Shown here piece after piece: positions 34,843 through 43,233 of a stretch of DNA of 64,000 nt. Under the pieces are notes generated by a model. It was not told the DNA's origin and searched no databases. It was given only the letters and a program-made list of their open reading frames with translations. The DNA lies in NCBI RefSeq assembly GCF_000472865.1, contig NZ_AXAP01000023.1, positions 31,073 to 95,072 of the forward strand, given 5' to 3'. How positions within the stretch are numbered: position 1 is the stretch's first letter; each line of letters opens with the position of its first letter. The DNA comes from Bradyrhizobium elkanii WSM2783. GTDB lineage: Bacteria > Pseudomonadota > Alphaproteobacteria > Rhizobiales > Xanthobacteraceae. The position numbers were made by a program, and so were the translations under genes.

Positions 34843-37800
34843 GGAGGGGTTCCTTTACGGGGGTAGAGTGACCTTCGGATTTCGCGCGATCCAGGCTCAT
34901 GGCCAGCACGCGCGCGACATGGAGCGGAGAACGTGCAGTGCCATCCTTGATCTGGTGTCGGCACGAGGTGCCGTCAGCAACAATCAGCGTCGTGTCGTCG
35001 GCGCGGCGCACTGCGGGAAGGAGAGAGAGTTCAGCCATATCGATCGAGGCTTGGTAGGTGTCAGCGCCGTAGCCGAACGCGCCGGCCATGCCACAACAGC
35101 TCGACTCGATGCTTTCGACAGTCAGGTTCGGGACAAGGCGCAGCACTTTTTCGACAGGTTTGAACGCGCCGAATGATTTCTGGTGACAATGGCCGTGGAC
35201 CAGGGCCTTGTTGGCGATGGCGCCAAGCGGCAGCCGCAAGCGGCCAGCCTCCGCTTCGTGCACCAAGAACTCCTCAAAGAGCAGCGCATGGGCGCTGATG
35301 TTTCTTGCGATTTCGTCGGAACGCAATGAGAGCAGTTCGTCGCGCAGCGTCAAAAGGCAGCTCGGTTCTAGGCCGACGATCGGCACGCCGCGCGCTGCGA
35401 AAGGCGCGTAGGTGGCGACCAACCGGTCCAATTCGGTGCGAGCCTGATCCACCATGCCGGCCGAGAGAAAAGTGCGTCCGCAGCAAAGCGGCCGGGCGCG
35501 ATCGATGGGCCTCGGGACATGAACGCGGTAGCCGCCGTCCACGAGCACACGCAGCGCGGCATCGAGGTTCTCGCGCTCATAGGCGCGGTTGAAGGTATCG
35601 GCGAACAGAACCACTTCATGGCCCTGTTCCGGACCAAAGACTTCCGCGTCCGTCTTGAAGACATCGCGCCGGAATGCCGGCAGCGATCGCTTCGAACTGA
35701 TGCCCGCGAACCTTTCGAACAGCGCTCGTAACGATCTACTGCTGTTGCGCCAATTGGCTAATGGCGCAAAGCGCGACGCAAGACCCGCATAACGGGGCAA
35801 ATAGCCAACCAGCCGGTCGCGGAGCGAGAGCCCGTGCTTCGCCGCTCGCGCAGCCAATACCTCGATCTTCATCTTGGCCATGTCGACCCCAGTCGGACAC
35901 TCATGACGACAGGCCTTGCATGAGACGCAGAGCTTTAGCGTCTCCATCATCTCGTCCGACGAAAGCGCGTCGGGTCCCAACTGCCCAGACATGGCCAGCC
36001 GCAACGTGTTGGCGCGTCCGCGCGTAACGTCCTTCTCGTTGCGTGTCGCGCGATAGGACGGGCACATCACGCCGCCCTCAAGCTTCCGGCAAGCGCCGTT
36101 ATTGTTGCACATTTCGACGGCACCCTGGAAACCGCCGCCGGCGCCGGGATAGGCCGACCAGTCGAGTACGGTCTTCGGTTCGTTGACTTTGTATCTCGGC
36201 GAGTAGCGAAACAACGAACGGTCATCCATCCTTGGTGGATCGACGATCTTGCCGGGGTTCAGCACACCGTTCGGATCGAACCGATGTTTGATCTCCCTGA
36301 AATCGGCGACAATGCGCGAGCCGAACATCGTCTCGTGAAATTCCGACCGCACCAGGCCGTCGCCATGCTCGCCGGAATGCGAGCCCTTGTATTCGCGCAC
36401 CAGGGCAAACGCCTCTTCGGCGATGGCGCGCATCGCCTTGACGTCCTTTTCGAGCTTGAGGTTAAGCACGGGGCGGACATGCAGACAGCCTTCGGAGGCG
36501 TGAGCGTACATCGTGCCGCTGGTGCCGTGCCTGGCGAACACGGCGTTGAGCCGGTCGGTGTATTCAGCGAGATGCGGCAACGGCACCGCGCAATCCTCGA
36601 CGAAGGAGACCGGCTTGCCTTCCTGCTTCATCGACATCATGACGTTGAGCCCGGCGGCACGGAAGTCGGCGATAGCGCTTTGCAGGGCGGGTTCGACGAT
36701 TTCGACCACGCCACCCCATTTGCGCGGCGGCTTGTCCCAGCCGAAGCCGAGATCTCCCATCAACTCGCCCAGTTGCTTCAGCCGCGTGAGATTTTCAGCC
36801 TGATCCTCCTCAGCGAATTCCACCACCAGGATCGCATCGGGATCCCCGCGCACGGCGGAGGCGATGACCGGTTTGAACATCGCGATATCCCGGCCGAGCG
36901 CGATCATGGTGCGGTCGACCAGTTCGACTGCGATCGGCCGCAGCTTGACCAGATGCTGGGCTGCGTCCATCGCCTCGTAGAAGCTGCCGAAATGACAGAC
37001 GCCTAGCACCTTGTTGCGGATTGTCGGCCACAGCTTGAGCTCGACTTTGGTGGTGAAGGCGAGGGTACCCTCGGATCCCACCAGCAAATGCGCCAAGTTG
37101 TTCGGCGCATTGCGCGGCACCAGCGCATCGAGATTATAACCGCCGACCCGGCGCTGCACTTTCGGGAATTTGTCTGCGATTTCGGCTGCCTCACGCTCGC
37201 CGAGATCGAGCATGTCCCGGAAGAGTGTCAGCCCGCTGTCCGGTGAATTCACCTGCGCGAGATCCCGCGGCACTTCGCTGAAATGCAGGAGCGTGCCGTC
37301 GGCAAGCGCGGCATCCATCGACAGCGTATTGTCGCGCATGGTGCCGTAGCGCAGCGAGCGCCCGCCGCAGGAATTGTTGCCCGCCATGCCACCGATGGTG
37401 GCGCGCGAGGCGGTGGAGACGTCGACCGGAAACCACAGCCCGTGCTTCCTGAGCTGGCGGTTGAGATCGTCGAGCACGATGCCCGGCTCGACCACGCAGG
37501 TCCGGTTCTCCACGTCCAACGATAGGATTTTATTCAGGTGCCGCGAGAAGTCGATCACAACGCCGTGGTTAACGGTTTGGCCGCATTGCGAGGTGCCGCC
37601 CCCACGGGGAGTCACGATCCGGCCGGCGTCGCGCGCGATCGTCAGTGCCCGCAGCGCCTCGTCCATAGTTCGGGGAACCACCACGCCCTCGGGCACGATC
37701 TGGTAGAACGAGGCATCGGTCGCGTAGCGTCCGCGGCTGAAGGCGTCGAAAAGCACATCGCCTGTGATCTCGCGGGCCAAGCTCTTAGCGAGCGCGCTGC

Positions 37801-37861
37801 TGTCGGCCGTTTTTTGGGTCTGTTCGGCTTTCATTGCCGCCGCCGGTCGGTTCTCGTGCAT
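34835..37861 (-). CDS. FAD-binding and Fe-S dehydrogenase, YdiJ/D-2-hydroxy acid type
   Basis: This 1008-residue fusion has an N-terminal FAD_binding_4 domain (VTPRGGGTSQCGQTV, GGMAGNNSCGGRSLRYG), a FAD-oxidase C-terminal domain (MYAHASEGCLHVRPVLNLKL) and an Fe-S part. The Fe-S part has a CNNNGACRK...MCPSYRAT segment and CVSCKACRHECPTGVD, and the C-terminal CCG domain (ESSCCGMAGAFG). YdiJ of E. coli has this layout and length and oxidises D-2-hydroxyglutarate; other relatives act on D-lactate or glycolate. The enzyme would convert a D-2-hydroxy acid to the oxo acid and feed electrons to quinone. It is followed by the HbpS-like gene. A 43-base piece of its 5' end is repeated at 38160-38202 in a damaged paralogue. 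Confidence 0.85.
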   Translation of the reverse strand: MHENRPAAAMKAEQTQKTADSSALAKSLAREITGDVLFDAFSRGRYATDASFYQIVPEGVVVPRTMDEALRALTIARDAGRIVTPRGGGTSQCGQTVNHGVVIDFSRHLNKILSLDVENRTCVVEPGIVLDDLNRQLRKHGLWFPVDVSTASRATIGGMAGNNSCGGRSLRYGTMRDNTLSMDAALADGTLLHFSEVPRDLAQVNSPDSGLTLFRDMLDLGEREAAEIADKFPKVQRRVGGYNLDALVPRNAPNNLAHLLVGSEGTLAFTTKVELKLWPTIRNKVLGVCHFGSFYEAMDAAQHLVKLRPIAVELVDRTMIALGRDIAMFKPVIASAVRGDPDAILVVEFAEEDQAENLTRLKQLGELMGDLGFGWDKPPRKWGGVVEIVEPALQSAIADFRAAGLNVMMSMKQEGKPVSFVEDCAVPLPHLAEYTDRLNAVFARHGTSGTMYAHASEGCLHVRPVLNLKLEKDVKAMRAIAEEAFALVREYKGSHSGEHGDGLVRSEFHETMFGSRIVADFREIKHRFDPNGVLNPGKIVDPPRMDDRSLFRYSPRYKVNEPKTVLDWSAYPGAGGGFQGAVEMCNNNGACRKLEGGVMCPSYRATRNEKDVTRGRANTLRLAMSGQLGPDALSSDEMMETLKLCVSCKACRHECPTGVDMAKMKIEVLAARAAKHGLSLRDRLVGYLPRYAGLASRFAPLANWRNSSRSLRALFERFAGISSKRSLPAFRRDVFKTDAEVFGPEQGHEVVLFADTFNRAYERENLDAALRVLVDGGYRVHVPRPIDRARPLCCGRTFLSAGMVDQARTELDRLVATYAPFAARGVPIVGLEPSCLLTLRDELLSLRSDEIARNISAHALLFEEFLVHEAEAGRLRLPLGAIANKALVHGHCHQKSFGAFKPVEKVLRLVPNLTVESIESSCCGMAGAFGYGADTYQASIDMAELSLLPAVRRADDTTLIVADGTSCRHQIKDGTARSPLHVARVLAMSLDRAKSEGHSTPVKEPLHD

Positions 37862-37915
37862 TGCACCATTCTCTTGCCTTCCAAGGACCGGCTTGGCAAG
37901 GCAAAGCCCTGCTTC

Positions 37916-38122
37916 TTATGCATTGATGGGCACCGTTGGGCGAGGGACAAGCCCGCAAAATGGTGATATTCGAGCGGCTCGCGACGCCAAGCTAGACCGG
38001 GAAGGACGCCTCATGACCCTGCATACTGGACGGCATTTTCTGCAGATTCCGGGACCGACTAACGTGCCGGATCGGGTTCTGCGCGCCATGGACATGCCGA
38101 CCCTGGACCACCGCGGTCCCGA
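37916..38122 (+). pseudogene. Duplicated promoter region and 5' end of an aminotransferase gene
   Basis: This stretch closely matches 41903-42116, the region before and including the start of the second aminotransferase gene. The match includes TTATGCATTGA, GAGGGACAAGCC, ATTCGAGCGGC, TAGACCGGGAAGGACG and the coding start MTLHTGRHFLQIPG (ATG at 38013). After about 37 codons (to about 38121, EFA) homology stops at an inverted copy of its own beginning. The substitutions against the intact gene show this is not a recent copy. It cannot encode a functional enzyme, but may retain a working promoter. Confidence 0.8.
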
Positions 38123-38165
38123 ATTTGCAGAAAATGCCGTCCAGTATGCAGGGTCATGAGGCGTC
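38005..38165. repeat. 45-bp inverted repeat inside the gene fragment
   Basis: Arms at 38005-38049 and 38121-38165 are reverse complements at 44 of 45 positions; the mismatch is A/G in TGCA(A/G)ATTC. They are separated by 71 bases. Each arm contains the aminotransferase start region (CTCATGACCCTGC and CGGCATTTTCTGCA). The structure would form a very stable stem-loop in RNA or single-stranded DNA. Confidence 0.85.
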
Positions 38166-38258
38166 GGTCGCGTAGCGTCCGCGGCTGAAGGCGTCGAAAA
38201 GGACGTCGCCGGTGATATTTGACCGCAGCTGGCGCTCAAGCGGTGACGCGTTCTTCAT
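38154..38258 (-). pseudogene. Stump of a second FAD/Fe-S dehydrogenase gene
   Basis: Reading leftward from an ATG at 38258 gives a 34-residue peptide whose second half (ITGDVLFDAFSRGRYATDAS) is identical to residues near the start of the intact dehydrogenase at 34835-37861. The N-terminus differs (MKNASPLERQLRSN against the intact gene's longer leader). The frame meets a TGA contributed by the inverted aminotransferase fragment. So this is the 5' end of a paralogous gene cut off by a rearrangement. It lies 97 bases downstream of the GntR gene and in the same direction. Confidence 0.75.
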
Positions 38259-38332
38259 CCTAAATTCCGTCGAGGAGGGCCGTTCCGCAAATCTCCAGCT
38301 AATAGATGCAATTTATTTCCGGTTGGCGTCAA

Positions 38333-38346
38333 TTATGAATTCATAA
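38333..38346. promoter_or_regulatory. Perfect 14-bp palindrome near GntR gene
   Basis: TTATGAATTCATAA lies between the dehydrogenase stump and the end of the GntR gene. GntR/FCD regulators bind short AT-containing palindromes, so this may be one of its sites, formerly controlling the lost dehydrogenase. No second copy was found by eye. Confidence 0.3.
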
Positions 38347-38354
38347 TGTGCTAG

Positions 38355-39095
38355 CTAACCGTCGACAGCTTCGGCGGTCGGGCCTTCCGGTGTGCAGCCG
38401 AGGTGCTCGACTGCCGCGGTCCGCTTGTTGCGAAGGTGCTGGAACAGGGTGTCGCTCAGTTCGCTGCCGGCCCGGCGGCGAAGCGCGTCCAGGATCGCCT
38501 CGTGCTCGCGCATCGCTTCGGCCCAACGCTGCCGTTTACGTGCGAAGTTGGCGGAGTAGCGCACGCGGCGGATTCGGCCGGCCAAGTTGGCATAGATGGT
38601 GCGCAAGGTCTCGTTGCGGGAGACCGCGACGATCCGTTCGTGGATACGTTGGTTGACCTGGAAATAATTGTGCATGTCGCGGTGCAGGTAGTAGCCGTAC
38701 ATTTCGTAGTGTAGGCGCTCAATCTCGGCGATTTCCTCATCGGTGATGGTCTCGCATGCAAGTCGCCCTGCGAGGCTCTCGAGGCCGCCCATCACGTCAA
38801 ACAGTTCTTCCAGATCGCGCTTGCCAAGCTGGCGCACGCGCGCCCCTCTATTGGGCAGTAGTTCAATCAGCCCCTCGGCGGCCAAGACCTTGAGTGCCTC
38901 GCGAAGGGGGGTGCGGGAAACTCCGAATAACTCGCACAGCTGCCGCTCGGGTACCCGGTCGCCGTCCGGAATGTTGCCTTCGACCACATAGTCGCGAAGG
39001 CGCGACAGGATCTCCCCGTGAAGCGAGAGTTCGGGGCTGCCGTTGTCGGCAATTTGGGCGATTGCCATCTCGGATTCGGGAATCGTCGATTTCAT
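38355..39095 (-). CDS. GntR-family regulator (FCD type)
   Basis: This 246-residue regulator has an N-terminal winged helix (GEILSRLRDYVVEGNIPDGD, then CELFGVSRTPLREALKVLAAEGLIE) and a C-terminal FCD domain. In the FCD domain the metal/ligand residues appear in LFDVMGGLESLAG, NQRIHERIVAVS and REHEAILDAL. FCD regulators sense hydroxy or keto acids. The ATG at 39095 is preferred; the frame is open 21 codons earlier. It is divergent from the first aminotransferase gene (start 39218) across 122 bases, so it probably controls that gene and the transporter behind it. Confidence 0.88.
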   Translation of the reverse strand: MKSTIPESEMAIAQIADNGSPELSLHGEILSRLRDYVVEGNIPDGDRVPERQLCELFGVSRTPLREALKVLAAEGLIELLPNRGARVRQLGKRDLEELFDVMGGLESLAGRLACETITDEEIAEIERLHYEMYGYYLHRDMHNYFQVNQRIHERIVAVSRNETLRTIYANLAGRIRRVRYSANFARKRQRWAEAMREHEAILDALRRRAGSELSDTLFQHLRNKRTAAVEHLGCTPEGPTAEAVDG

Positions 39096-39217
39096 AGGGG
39101 TAACAATAGTTCGCAGAATCACCAGCGTCGATGGTCGGAATTGCATATAGAATACCATTTACATGCAAAAAAATGAATGCAAAAATATGCTTCATGTTGC
39201 CAGAATGGAGGTCCGTT

Positions 39218-40420
39218 ATGCGGCAAGGACGGCATTTTCTGCAGATTCCGGGCCCCAGTCCCGTTCCCGATCGCATTCTCCGGGCAATGGACATGCCCGT
39301 CATCGATCACCGAAGCGCCGAATTCGGTCAACTCGGGCGCACCGTGCTGGAGGGCTCCCAGAAGATTTTCCAAACCTCCGGACCGGTGGTGATTTTCCCG
39401 TCATCGGGCACCGGCGCCTGGGAGGCCGCGATCGTCAATACGTTGTCGCCGGGGGATAAGGTGTTGATGGTGGAGACCGGCCATTTTGCCACTCTGTGGC
39501 GCCAGATGGCCGCGCGCTGGGGGATTGATGTCGACTTCATACCCGGCGATTGGCGCCGCGGCGCCGACCCGGCCGCCATCGAAGACAGGCTCGCTCGTGA
39601 CACGTCCCATGCGTTGAAGGCTGTGATGGTCGTTCACAACGAAACCTCAACCGGCGCGACCAGCCGGATCGGAGAGATCCGCGCCGCGATGGACCGCGTC
39701 GCTCATCCGGCCCTGCTGATGGTCGACACCATCTCCTCGCTGGGCTCAGTCGACTACCGGCACGACGAATGGAGGGTCGATGTCAGCGTCAGCTGCTCGC
39801 AAAAGGGATTCATGCTGCCGCCGGGCCTCGGATTCAACGCTATGTCGGACAAGGCTCGCACCGCCGCGAAGAGCAACAAGATGCCGCGGTCATACTGGGA
39901 TTGGGAGGAAATGCTGAAGCCGAATGCAAACGGCTTCTTCCCGTATACGCCGGCAACTAACCTCCTCTACGGCTTGCGCGAAGCGATCGCAATGCTGATG
40001 GAGGAGGGGCTCGCCAACGTGTTCGCCCGCCATCAGCAGCTCGCGGCCGCGACACGAGCGGCTGTCAATCACTGGGGTCTGGAAGTGTTGTGCCAGGAGC
40101 CAAAAGACTTTTCTCCGGTGCTCACCGCCGTGCTGATGCCACCAGGCTATGACGCAGATCAATTCCGCAAGGTGGTGCTCGATAATTACAACATGTCACT
40201 CGGCTCTGGATTGTCGAAGGTGGCGGGCAAGGTGTTCCGTATCGGGCATCTCGGCGAATGCAATGAGCTGACCTTGCTTGCAGCGCTGACGGGCGTGGAG
40301 ATGGGCTTATCGGCCGCGGGCATTCCGCACCGGGCCGGCGGCGTCGACGTCGCGATGAAGCTTCTTGAACAGCGCGCCGAGGGCAATTCCGCGACACACC
40401 TCAAAGTCGTCGGCAGCTAA
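39218..40420 (+). CDS. Serine/alanine-glyoxylate-type aminotransferase (copy 1)
   Basis: This 400-residue class V PLP enzyme is of the serine-glyoxylate/alanine-glyoxylate family. It begins MRQGRHFLQIPGPSPVPDRI. Asp170 in LLMVDTISSLGS holds the PLP ring nitrogen and Lys196 in CSQKGFMLPPG forms the Schiff base. The glycine turn PSSGTGAWEAAI is typical. The aspartate-glyoxylate aminotransferase BhcA of the beta-hydroxyaspartate cycle is of the same type, but no bhcBCD genes are here. An upstream open frame exists; GGAGG before the ATG at 39218 decides the start. A second copy lies at 42002-43204. It would make glycine from glyoxylate with an amino donor. Confidence 0.88.
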   Translation: MRQGRHFLQIPGPSPVPDRILRAMDMPVIDHRSAEFGQLGRTVLEGSQKIFQTSGPVVIFPSSGTGAWEAAIVNTLSPGDKVLMVETGHFATLWRQMAARWGIDVDFIPGDWRRGADPAAIEDRLARDTSHALKAVMVVHNETSTGATSRIGEIRAAMDRVAHPALLMVDTISSLGSVDYRHDEWRVDVSVSCSQKGFMLPPGLGFNAMSDKARTAAKSNKMPRSYWDWEEMLKPNANGFFPYTPATNLLYGLREAIAMLMEEGLANVFARHQQLAAATRAAVNHWGLEVLCQEPKDFSPVLTAVLMPPGYDADQFRKVVLDNYNMSLGSGLSKVAGKVFRIGHLGECNELTLLAALTGVEMGLSAAGIPHRAGGVDVAMKLLEQRAEGNSATHLKVVGS

Positions 40421-40441
40421 GGCTTCCTCTCCTCAAGCTAA

Positions 40442-40469
40442 CGTATCGCCGCGGGCGCGCGGCGATACG
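40442..40469. other. Strong intercistronic hairpin
   Basis: A perfect 12-bp stem CGTATCGCCGCG with its complement and a GGCG loop lies between the first aminotransferase and the MFS gene. No T-run follows, so it is more likely an mRNA-stabilising or processing element than a terminator. Confidence 0.5.
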
Positions 40470-40499
40470 AACAAGCCATAAAGCTCAGGGAGGTCGAAC

Positions 40500-41783
40500 T
40501 TGAAGTTCCGATTCAAGGCGACACATGTCGTGCTCGCGATGCTGTGCGCGATGTATTTTATCACCTATGTCGATCGCGTGAATATTGGCACCGCGGCCAG
40601 CGAGATTCAGAGGGAGCTAGGCCTCACCAACACGCAGCTAGGCCTTGTATTCTCCGCCTTCGCCTATCCCTACTTGCTGTTCCAGATCATCGGTGGCTGG
40701 GTCGGCGACCATTTCGGGCCACGCAAGACGTTGTTCTGGTGCGGCATGATCTGGGCTGCGGCAACGATCATGACCGGTTTCGTCACTGGCATCGTGTCGT
40801 TGTTCATCGCGCGTGTCGCATTGGGGTTCGGCGAAGGTGCGACCTTTCCGACAGCAACGCGCGCGATGCAGTATTGGACGCCATCGGACAAGCGTGGCTT
40901 CGCCCAGGGGCTAGCGCACGCCTTTGCGCGACTGGGCAACGCTGCAACGCCGCCCTTGATCGCGCTGCTGATAAAGTGGCTGACCTGGCGTGGATCCTTT
41001 ATCGCCTTGGGGTTCGTAAGCCTCGTCTGGGGCATCGCCTGGGCCGGGTATTTCCGGAACGAGCCAAGGGAGCATGCGCGGATCACCGAGGCTGAACTTG
41101 CGTCATTGCCGCCCCGTCCGACCGGACCCCGGCCACAGGTGCCGTGGTCACCGCTCCTGCGGCGGATGTGGCCGGTCACGCTGACCTACTTTTGCTACGG
41201 CTGGTCCCTGTGGCTCTACCTCAACTGGCTGCCGCTTTTCTTCAAGAACAACTTTGGCCTCGATATCAAGAAATCGGCGCTGTTCGCTTCAGGCGTCTTC
41301 TTCGCCGGCGTCGTCGGCGATAGCGTGGGCGGCATTCTGTCCGACCGCATCCTCAAGCGCACCGGCAGCATCCGCTTCGCCCGTCTGAGCGTAATCATCG
41401 CTGGGTTTGCCGGAGCGCTTGCCTCATTGCTCCCAATCTTGTTCATCCATCAGATCACGGTCGTGGCCCTGTGCCTGTCTTCTGGCTTCTTTTTCGCGGA
41501 GCTTGTGATTGGTCCGATATGGTCGATACCGATGGACATCGCGCCGAAATATTCAGGCACGGCCTCCGGCATCATGAACACTGGCTCTGCGTTCGCCGCC
41601 ATCATCTCGCCACTTGTCGCCGGCTTTGTCATCGACGCAACGGGCAATTGGTATCTGCCATTTTTGATGTCGATGGGACTTCTGACGCTCGGCGGTTTTT
41701 CGGCGTTCATGATGCATCCCGAGCAACCGTTCGATGAGATCGCGGTCGGCGTCCCGGTCGGAAAGGCGGTGGCTGCGGAATGA
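40500..41783 (+). CDS. MFS transporter, anion:cation symporter type
   Basis: This 427-residue transporter has about 12 membrane helices. It belongs to the ACS-like group that takes up sugar acids, phthalate and hydroxy acids: AMYFITYVDRVNIGTAASEI in helix 1, GGWVGDHFGPRKTL in the loop after helix 2, and RVALGFGEGATFPTATRAM. The start codon is TTG, supported by GGGAGG eight bases before it; no nearby ATG gives a full first helix. Placed between two aminotransferase genes, it probably imports the acid or amino acid that they and the large dehydrogenase catabolise. Confidence 0.85.
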   Translation: MKFRFKATHVVLAMLCAMYFITYVDRVNIGTAASEIQRELGLTNTQLGLVFSAFAYPYLLFQIIGGWVGDHFGPRKTLFWCGMIWAAATIMTGFVTGIVSLFIARVALGFGEGATFPTATRAMQYWTPSDKRGFAQGLAHAFARLGNAATPPLIALLIKWLTWRGSFIALGFVSLVWGIAWAGYFRNEPREHARITEAELASLPPRPTGPRPQVPWSPLLRRMWPVTLTYFCYGWSLWLYLNWLPLFFKNNFGLDIKKSALFASGVFFAGVVGDSVGGILSDRILKRTGSIRFARLSVIIAGFAGALASLLPILFIHQITVVALCLSSGFFFAELVIGPIWSIPMDIAPKYSGTASGIMNTGSAFAAIISPLVAGFVIDATGNWYLPFLMSMGLLTLGGFSAFMMHPEQPFDEIAVGVPVGKAVAAE

Positions 41784-42001
41784 TGCTAGGGCCCGCAACC
41801 GGCGGATCGTGCCAACAACGGGCTAGCGGCAGCGGTCCTTCGCAGATGCCAAAATCGCCTGCCGACCGCGGCCGGACGGGCCCTGTCTTGCTTGTATATT
41901 GATTATGCATTGACGGGTACCGCGCAGTGAGGGACAAGCCTGCCCGAAGAATGCTATTCGAGCGGCGCGAAGCGCCAAGACTAGACCGGGAAGGACGGCT
42001 C

Positions 42002-43204
42002 ATGACCCTGCACACTGGACGGCATTTTCTGCAGATTCCGGGGCCGACCAACGTGCCGGACCGGGTCCTGCGCGCCATGGACATGCCGGCCTGGGACCAT
42101 CGCGGCCCTGAATTTGCCGAGCTCGGTTTTGCGGTTCTGGCCGGCATGCAGCGCCTGTTTCGCACCAAGCAGCCCGTCGTCATCTTTCCCTCGTCCGGAA
42201 CTGGTGCCTGGGAAGCCGCGATCGTCAACACCCTATCGCCGGGCGACAAGGTCCTGATGGCCGAGACCGGGCAGTTCGCGGTGCTCTGGCATGGCATCGC
42301 CAGCAGGTTCAAGCTCGACATCGATTTTATTCCGGGCGATTGGCGTCATGGCGCGGACATTGGCGAGATCGAGGCGCGGCTTGCAGCCGATCGTGCGCAC
42401 AAGATCAAGGCGGTCATGGTCGTGCACAATGAGACCTCGACCGGTTGCGTTACGCCGCCACTCGAGGTTCGCAGGGCAATGGACCGCGTCAAGCATCCCG
42501 CGCTCCTGATGGTCGACACCATCTCCGGCCTCGCTTCCATGGAATATGAGCACGACGCTTGGGGTATCGATGTTTCCGTCGCGGGCTCGCAGAAGGGCAT
42601 GATGCTGCCGCCGGGTCTCGGCTTCAACGCCGTGTCGGAAAAGGCGCTCGCGGTGGCAAAGGCCAATTCATCATCGATGCGCTCCTACTGGGACTGGCAG
42701 GAGGTGATTGCTATCAACAAGGCCGGCACCTGGCCTTATACGCCGGCAATCAACCTTCTGTTCGGGCTGAGGGAAGCCGTCAAGATGCTCGAGGAAGAAG
42801 GCCTTGAAAACGTGTTCGCCCGCCACAAGCGCCACAGCGCGGCTACCCGTGCGGCGATGAAGGTGTGGGGGCTCGAGACCCAGTGCCAGGATCCCCAAGC
42901 GCATTCGCCGGCCCTGACTGGCGTGGTGATGCCGGAAGGCCATGACGCCGACAATTTCCGCAAGGTGGTGCTCGAAAACTTCGACATGTCGCTTGGTACC
43001 GGCCTCAACAAGATCAAGGGCAAGGCTTTCCGGATCGGCCATATCGGGCACTTCAACGACCTGATGCTGATGGGGACGCTGTCGGGCGTCGAGATGGGAC
43101 TGGACCTGGCCAACGTGCCACATCGTAGCGGCGGCGTGTTGGCGGCGATGGAGGTGCTCAAGCGGCGCGATGTCTTGCCGATGCCGAAGGCCGCAGTCGC
43201 CTGA
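42002..43204 (+). CDS. Serine/alanine-glyoxylate-type aminotransferase (copy 2)
   Basis: This 400-residue paralogue of the enzyme at 39218 begins MTLHTGRHFLQIPGPTNVPD. Asp172 in LLMVDTISGLAS contacts the cofactor ring and Lys198 in GSQKGMMLPPG binds PLP. The two copies match along their whole length but differ at many positions (for example WDHRGPEF against IDHRSAEF), so they may prefer different amino donors. GGAAGGACGG precedes the ATG. An enoyl-CoA hydratase gene follows after 29 bases. Its promoter and first about 37 codons exist a second time at 37916-38122. Confidence 0.88.
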   Translation: MTLHTGRHFLQIPGPTNVPDRVLRAMDMPAWDHRGPEFAELGFAVLAGMQRLFRTKQPVVIFPSSGTGAWEAAIVNTLSPGDKVLMAETGQFAVLWHGIASRFKLDIDFIPGDWRHGADIGEIEARLAADRAHKIKAVMVVHNETSTGCVTPPLEVRRAMDRVKHPALLMVDTISGLASMEYEHDAWGIDVSVAGSQKGMMLPPGLGFNAVSEKALAVAKANSSSMRSYWDWQEVIAINKAGTWPYTPAINLLFGLREAVKMLEEEGLENVFARHKRHSAATRAAMKVWGLETQCQDPQAHSPALTGVVMPEGHDADNFRKVVLENFDMSLGTGLNKIKGKAFRIGHIGHFNDLMLMGTLSGVEMGLDLANVPHRSGGVLAAMEVLKRRDVLPMPKAAVA

Positions 43205-43233
43205 GCTGGTCCAATAGCAACGGAGAGATCGCC

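Noticed and set aside
39131..39217. Upstream start for the first aminotransferase, adding 29 residues
   Set aside because: The extension is not like the family, the sequence is AT-rich promoter-like DNA, and GGAGG sits before the ATG at 39218.
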